From Cryptomeria japonica (Eukaryota > Streptophyta > Pinopsida > Cupressales > Cupressaceae), in the NCBI RefSeq assembly GCF_030272615.1, contig NC_081412.1, forward strand, positions 474,991,657-475,055,656: a stretch of 64,000 bases of DNA, given 5' to 3'. Positions 58,565-64,000 of the stretch are shown piece by piece (position 1 is the first letter of the stretch; each line of letters opens with the position of its first letter). A program made the translations under genes and the position numbers. The notes beneath the pieces were generated by a model, which saw only the letters and a program-made list of their open reading frames with translations, did no database searches and was not told where the DNA came from.

Positions 58565-59777
58565 TGTTGGCCATTTGGTGGAATTGATTATGTGTTGCAT
58601 TGATGTCAAAACTAGCTATTTGGATGCTTTATCGGCACCCTTCTGGTCCTGGTAGGTTGAGTGGTTTTTGGTTAACTTGGATTCGACATGATCCAGTAGA
58701 CTCTGGTATAGTCAGGTGATGGAATTGGTTTGTTCATGATACCTGTACTCATATTTCGTCAGTTGGTTTTGGTCTGGTGATTGGATGCTATCCTTCTTTC
58801 CTAGAAGATTGGTTTCTGGTTCCGACAAGGGTTTCACCAATAAAGCTTTTGGTGGAGATCTTTGATGAATTGGATAAGTGGTGTTAGTGCAACTTTCGAT
58901 GCAGTTTCAGGGTGCTGTTGATAATCATGTTCAAGACTTAGCGTTTGGAGATCATTGCTGAAGTGTGTGGAACTATACTTGGTCCTGGTTGATCTAGGTT
59001 ATGGATAGACATTAATGTAACATGCAGATAGGACCTATTATTTTATTTCTGAGATGCCTTATGTGTTGTTATTACTTGTTTTCTCTAAGGCTGACATGGT
59101 TTTTAATTATGTAATCAGTTTATTCTCTGGTCACCAACCTGAATGTTTATGGTCAAGGGTTTGTATAAATAGATCTAAGATCTCATTGTAGATCATCATA
59201 GTTAATGTAAGAGGTCGTGGTCCAGGAACGTAATGTGCAAATAATGTAATATCATTCTAGAAGAGGAGTTGGTCGATCATTGGAGATCAAAATGGGTTTG
59301 TGTAAAAGGATTTAGTCCTCCGATATTGATCTTAACTAGGACTGTACTTTGACATGGGAGATGCTATCTTTTGCAGTTCAACACTTCTCTGGATTGTAGT
59401 CTAGATTTATATATAGTCAATGAGGCTCCTTTTGTGATGAGCAGTGTGCTCTAGGCTATTGGCCTTCCTGCAAGTGCAGGCTCCTTCATTGTAATTCACA
59501 TACTTACTGTAGAAGTATTATCTAACTATGGTTAGGCTTCCCACCTTGGTTTTTCCCTTTACTGGGTTTTCCACGTACAAATATTGGTGTTGTGTGCATG
59601 GCTTTTATTATGTGATTATTGTTTATACTTAATTGGATTAACTGCTATTATGCTATTCATGTTTTGGGTTCCAATATTAAAGTTTAAATTGCTAATGCTT
59701 CCAGTAATCTGTGACAACTGATTCACCCCCTCCCCCCCCCCTCTCTGTTGTCTTGTAGTTATCTGAACTGTCTAACA
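58565..59777 (+). repeat. 3' LTR of the plus-strand Copia
   Basis: Starts TGTTGGCCATTTGG after the polypurine tract AAAGGGGGATAT and ends CTGTCTAACA. It is 1213 bp and collinear with the 5' LTR. Confidence 0.9.
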
Positions 59778-60680
59778 ACCACTTGCATCTTGAGTGTAAA
59801 GGTTGACTTGTTTGGGGGTCCATGACAAGTACATACAAGTCAAATTTGTTAATTCTCCTTTTCTTCACTCCCTCATATAATAGCTTTTTGGCATAAAATT
59901 GTCTCCTTTCTTAACTTTTTATTGGATCAAAAGTTGTTTTAACCTCTCACTGATGTCACATGAGATATGATTGATTAGGATAAATTAGCAAGGTTTGTCC
60001 TCTTCAAGTTTGTTTAGGTGAGATCTTTTAGCCTTGTGATCATTCCCTTAAGATATTCTTGATTATTTTATATTTGTCCTAATATTCTTTCTTGTGTACC
60101 TATGGGATATCTATGGATTGTAGGTGTTTCATGTGATTTTTCTTCAAGAGGGTCTTCATGAGGAGGTGATTAAGATTTTTCAACATTTTGGGGTGGAATC
60201 TCAATTCTTGTAAATTTAAAGAAATTTTAACTAAAGAAACTACTTTAATGTACAATTTAATCAAAATTTCATACCAAGAAATCATAAATTCATACCTCTT
60301 CGACCTCCTCATTGTCATGGACGAATTTTGGTGAAGAATTGGAAAATTCAAGGGAAAAATCTACTTTCTTCCATTGGTGACTTTAGGTGGAGGAGAAAAA
60401 AAAAAGTAGAATTCATGGGTTCACAATAGAATGAATATGGAAATGATTTTTTTGAATTTTAAACATTGTTGACTCTATTTGGTGTGTAAAAATAAGGTTT
60501 TGTCCCTATTTGGAATCCACCAAATAAGGTGAGTGCCTTATTTGACACATGTCAAATATACTCAATTTTGAAATAAAAATGAGTTTTAGCACCTTTTTGG
60601 TACCACATATTGGTGTATATACCCTAGAAATTACAATGTATATATAAAAAAATATCATAATAATGATGAAATTAAACACG

Positions 60681-60812
60681 TACATCCTAAGTTGGCCTAG
60701 TGGTGGAGAAGTTGTGTTCTTGAAAAAGAGGTCACAAGTTCAAATCTCACAAGGGGGTAGGGTATGTACACCTTATCAGTTTCGGCCCATTACCATTAAA
60801 AAAATAATAATA
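60681..60812 (+). mobile_element. tRNA-derived SINE with a 12-bp target duplication
   Basis: TGGCCTAGTGGTG (near 60694) fits the polymerase III A box and AAGTTCAAATCTC (near 60737) fits the B box, about 43 bp apart. The tail is CCATTAAAAAAATAATAAT. AAATTAAACACG flanks both sides (60669-60680 and 60813-60824). A 75-codon ORF over it is not a gene. Confidence 0.8.
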
Positions 60813-60954
60813 AAATTAAACACGAATTTTACAACAAGTGATTATGTGGTTATTTATTGTTACGTACAAAGGCTTACATCTCTCAAATGATATTTGACTA
60901 ATTCTAATATATATAATAACATTGAATCATATTAAAAATATATAAAAATTGTTT

Positions 60955-61990
60955 TGGGTAATTTCTAAAAGGTGTTTTATGTGAGGATCATAAATTTTTT
61001 GACCTCACTCATAATTTTAAAACATCTCTAGCATTAGATTACACCCTTGTATCATCATTCCAAAATTTTACAATCAAAGCTTCCATTTCAATATTTAGTT
61101 TCATGTTAGATATTAGGAGTCATGCACTAAAACTCCAACATTGGTTGATTGGATAATTTTCAATGCTAACTCTTCTCGTTTCCACCCTTGTCCAAGTTTT
61201 ATGATGTATAATTAGAAATCTACTACTATTACTTAAAATTCTTATATTCAAAGTCATTTTATTAAAAAAAAAGCAATTGTTATAGCTTGTCATGTCATAT
61301 TTTTTTCTTAAGATTGAAATGTTTTTCTAATACAATCAATGTCACTAGTAACTGTAGGCATAACTTTTTTGAGTCATTCATCTTTGTTTTATGGTTTCAT
61401 ATAAATGCCCAATTGTTTAGGATTTTAATGCCATTTTTTTTATAGGGTGAGCAATGTAACATGTATTGACATTAAATTCCTAGATTTTTCTTATAAGAAA
61501 TGGTTTTTAGAATCTATTTGCATGTGTTCTTATTTCACTCAAACAAGGGGTTTCATTATCAATTTTTGTTTCTTTTTCTTTAGGAATAGAATTGGTTTTA
61601 TTCACAGAGTATCCAACTTATTTTAAATCAACATTTTTCATATAAAAAAAATGAATTTGATGGCATACCTAGATTTGTACCTATAGTAACATTTTCCATA
61701 TCATTGAAAGATGGATCTAAAGACATACCTAGATTTGTTTCTATAATCATATTTTCTTTCATATTCACCTCTTCTAAATTTTATCTACATCCATCTCACC
61801 CATTGTTATCTCTTGAATGTTATAATCTTCAAAAATAATGGAACCATGTGTTTCAGTATTTAGATTCAATTCTTAAATAATTATCCTTTTACATATGATT
61901 TAATTTCTTTAAGTGTCACGATCCTCCTATATTTCTTTCTTTGACATTCTTCTGATCTCATGATTGCAAAACCCTCTTGATAAAAATAAT
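60955..61990 (-). pseudogene. DDE-type transposase-like protein, copy 3 (N-terminal half, heavily decayed)
   Basis: On the minus strand this follows copy 1 from about 3900 to 2930. Matches include the stretch around CCACTAAAACTCCAACA (copy 1, 3063) and CACTAAAACTCCAACA here (61125), the segment for HDNTR...RDVL, and the region of the helix-turn-helix. The catalytic half is absent; similarity stops near 60955. No long frame remains. It lies directly before gene B on the same strand. Confidence 0.7.
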
Positions 61991-63576
61991 AATATTTAAT
62001 CTAATCTCAATTGATACCTTTTTAAACTTATGAAGTCCCAAATAATCTAACATATCTTTGTTCCATAAATTTTGAAACATGTATGCGCATACATGTGAAT
62101 AAAAAAAAATCCCTCTTTTTTCCTATGATTTACTTGATTCAACTTCAAAATTGTTCCAATGGTTGTGTCATTGTAAAATACTATAGTACTATATGACATT
62201 ACACGATACTATATAAGAAAAAGATGAATAAAAAACTACATTAAATCACTTTCAGTTGCATATTTTTGAATAGTAAGCTACATAATCGGAGTCCTTAGTC
62301 TATTTTACTTGAAATAACAAATAATAATTACAATTGAAATGGGCACCTATTTTAGAAATGGGAACTCATTGAAAAAACTGGTAACCGCTATAAAATAGAT
62401 GAGCTAATATGATGAAAAATAAATTGGGTACAAGACAACACTTGGCTTTGGAATATTCAATATTTTGGAAATCTATAAGTTAAGGTCATAAATTATTTGT
62501 AGTCAATTCCATTGTCTAAGAAACCACCTTTTTATCGTTGATGCTATAAAGATTTGGAAGACACATATGTAAACATCTATGGATTTTTGTTACATTAAAA
62601 ATAAATAGGTTTAATGATTTTCTTATATGCACTTTAGTTCAATATGGTGGATAGCAACTAAATTTTTAATAATATTTAATTAATAGGTGTTAGGATAAAA
62701 TCTATTAAATAAGGGTCGATTTTATTTTATTTTTTTTATTTCATGGATTACATGGTCTATAAGATTATTTTTAATGAGATTTTATGTTCTAGAATTGGTC
62801 ACATGTTTTGTGTAAGTATGTACTAATATTGCGCGAGTTAGTATGGCATTTTCGTATCTTGTAGCATACGATTTTGGTCTTTGTAGTATAGATTTTGGCT
62901 ACAATAGCAACTAACTATTATACGTGAAATATCATTTTGTTTACCTACAATTAAAGATGAGCAATATTTTTAGGCAACTATAGAGGTTGTGTGGGTTTCT
63001 TTGAATAACACAACCTTCTTCTCCATCTACTAACCTTGAATTGGTGGGGTTTTAGCCACTTGCACCTATGGTGAGTTTCATCAAATAAATAGTAGCTAGG
63101 TGCAACATCTATTTCAAATAGACTATGTTTAGTTGTGATTGACTCAACTCATAGCCTCTTGAATGCAACCATTTCCTTGAGTCATGCATCCACGAGGCTT
63201 ATACATTTTTACTCTATTCTTTACAATTTTATTTTATATTAAATGAAAAATAGATTTATAATTGTAATTTGGACTTGTGATTAGCTCTAACAAATGAGGT
63301 CCTTAGTATATATATTTTTTCTTATGATAAATTCTAACATAAATTGTAGTTCACAATACTATGTGACTAACATTAAGTCACCAATAAGATCGAGAAAAAA
63401 AAAACATTAAGTCACGAATAAGGAAGGAGAGAAGTCATATGATCAAAATATTATATAACATATTTTAAGGCTCCTCATATGTTATCACCTTCTCCATTTA
63501 GGTAGTAATTGAAAGCGCAAAGGCATCTATCTAAAAAATATGATCAGTGAAAGTATATTGTAAACTATCTCCGTAA
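61991..63576. other. AT-rich DNA between two transposase remnants; no gene seen
   Basis: No ORF above about 60 codons with motifs is visible on either strand. Short A/T runs occur (for example 62100-62110 and 62725-62740). The right-hand part may be the flank of a duplicated block that starts at 63577. Confidence 0.6.
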
Positions 63577-64000
63577 ACAATCAATGTCACTAGTAACTGT
63601 AGGCATACCTTTTTTAAGTGATTCATTGTTGTTTTTTGGTTTCATATAAATTCCTAATTGTTTAGGATTTTAATGCCTATTTTTTTGTATTGGGTGAGCA
63701 ATGTAACATGCATTGACATTAAATTCCTTGATTTTTCTTATAAGAAATGGTTTTTAGAATATATTTGCATGTGTTATTATTTCACTCAAACAAGGGGTTT
63801 CATTATCAACTTTTGTTTCTTTTTCTTTATGAATAGAATTGGTTTTATTCACAGAGTATCCAACTTATTTTAAATCAACAACTTTCATATAAAAAAAACA
63901 TGGATTTGATGGCATACCTAGATTTGTACCTATAGTAACATTTTCCATATCATTGAAAGATGGATCTAAAGGCATACCTAGATTTGTTTCTATAATCATA
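63577..64000 (-). pseudogene. DDE-type transposase-like protein, copy 4 (partial, runs off the window)
   Basis: It matches 61332-61755 closely, base by base, with a few substitutions and small indels. It begins abruptly at ACAATCAATGTCACTAG and continues past the window end. An ORF at 63658-63873 on the plus strand is a by-product. Copies 3 and 4 are closer to each other than either is to copy 1, so one duplicated the other. Confidence 0.75.

Larger units (their letters stand above)
55429..59777 (+). mobile_element. internally deleted Copia element with target duplication ACCAC
   Basis: The LTRs are 55429-56636 (1208 bp) and 58565-59777 (1213 bp). ACCAC flanks both ends (55424-55428 and 59778-59782). 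The first two bases of the left LTR are TA rather than TG, one G-to-A change. A primer-binding-site-like TTTGATATCAAAGC follows the left LTR, close to the initiator-Met site TGGTATCAGAGC. The internal part is only 1.9 kb. Confidence 0.93.
53950..60400 (-). pseudogene. gene B: relative of gene A, decayed and split by Copia
   Basis: On the minus strand, exon 1 ends near 60330 (HDNEEVEE, donor GTATGA) and exon 2 starts near 60212. Before the Copia insertion it reads YEGVKKRRINKFDLYVLVMDP (gene A: YKGVKNKSIRKQEICTLFIDP). After it, PMHWC, NNFWDRWW, NNNEVHQYF and CEFVLNNIPNYFYY match gene A PIHWC, NLFWERWW, NNYEVPLYF and CEFVLNVRPNYFDM. Further down, an exon-like piece with AG/GT borders (54434 to about 54345) reads GVTIVVESSIALIE, close to ISIVVSSMAS of gene A exon 6. 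Stops and shifts are frequent. DDE copy 3 lies directly upstream. Confidence 0.6.

Noticed and set aside
60681-60760. Functional tRNA gene
   Set aside because: A and B boxes are present, but the cloverleaf is not maintained and the 12-bp duplication plus A-rich tail show a SINE.

Overview
The window is nuclear DNA of a seed plant, most likely a conifer. It is AT-rich, has no ordinary host gene, and is packed with nested and decayed transposable elements. Three things point to a conifer: Tat-lineage Gypsy and conifer-style Copia elements, a Penelope-like element with a GIY-YIG endonuclease (the Dryad group was reported in conifers), and a LINE with an extra ORF. The species is inference.

Layout. 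1-4.3 kb: a nearly intact minus-strand gene for a DDE-type transposase-like protein (copy 1), with tandem repeats after its 3' end and GC-rich palindromes before its start. 4.9-8.5 kb: a lysine/glutamate-rich retroelement ORF with many stops and its 3' LTR. 8.5-14.0 kb: a decayed plant L1-type LINE (endonuclease, RT, RNase H and an extra downstream ORF). 15.88-43.30 kb: a candidate giant terminal-inverted-repeat element. Inside it lie a multi-exon gene A (+), an array of about 359-bp tandem repeats, and a second copy of the DDE gene (-), convergent with gene A. It has been invaded by a complete 12.8-kb Tat/Gypsy element (21519-34293, TSD GTTGC), which carries a spliced antisense plant-mobile-domain gene, and by a Penelope-like element with two hammerhead-like motifs. 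It also holds a 1.2-kb GA tract.

43.3-53.3 kb: remains of minus-strand Tat-like LTR elements, one LTR split by a Copia element (45259-52526, TSD AGATG). 53.9-60.4 kb: gene B, a minus-strand relative of gene A, split by a second, internally deleted Copia element (55429-59777, TSD ACCAC). 60.68-60.81 kb: a tRNA-derived SINE with a 12-bp TSD. 60.95-64.0 kb: two heavily decayed copies of the DDE gene that are duplicates of each other.

How it fits together. The DDE gene (four copies) and the gene A/B family (two copies) occur together at two separate places. One pair is enclosed by an inverted repeat whose 25-bp core has a single mismatch. I infer a large cut-and-paste transposon family with a transposase and an accessory DNA-binding-like protein that I do not recognise. 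Almost all coding remnants are broken by TAG/TAA codons where glutamine is expected, with few indels. This fits C-to-T decay of methylated cytosines in CAG (CHG) sites.
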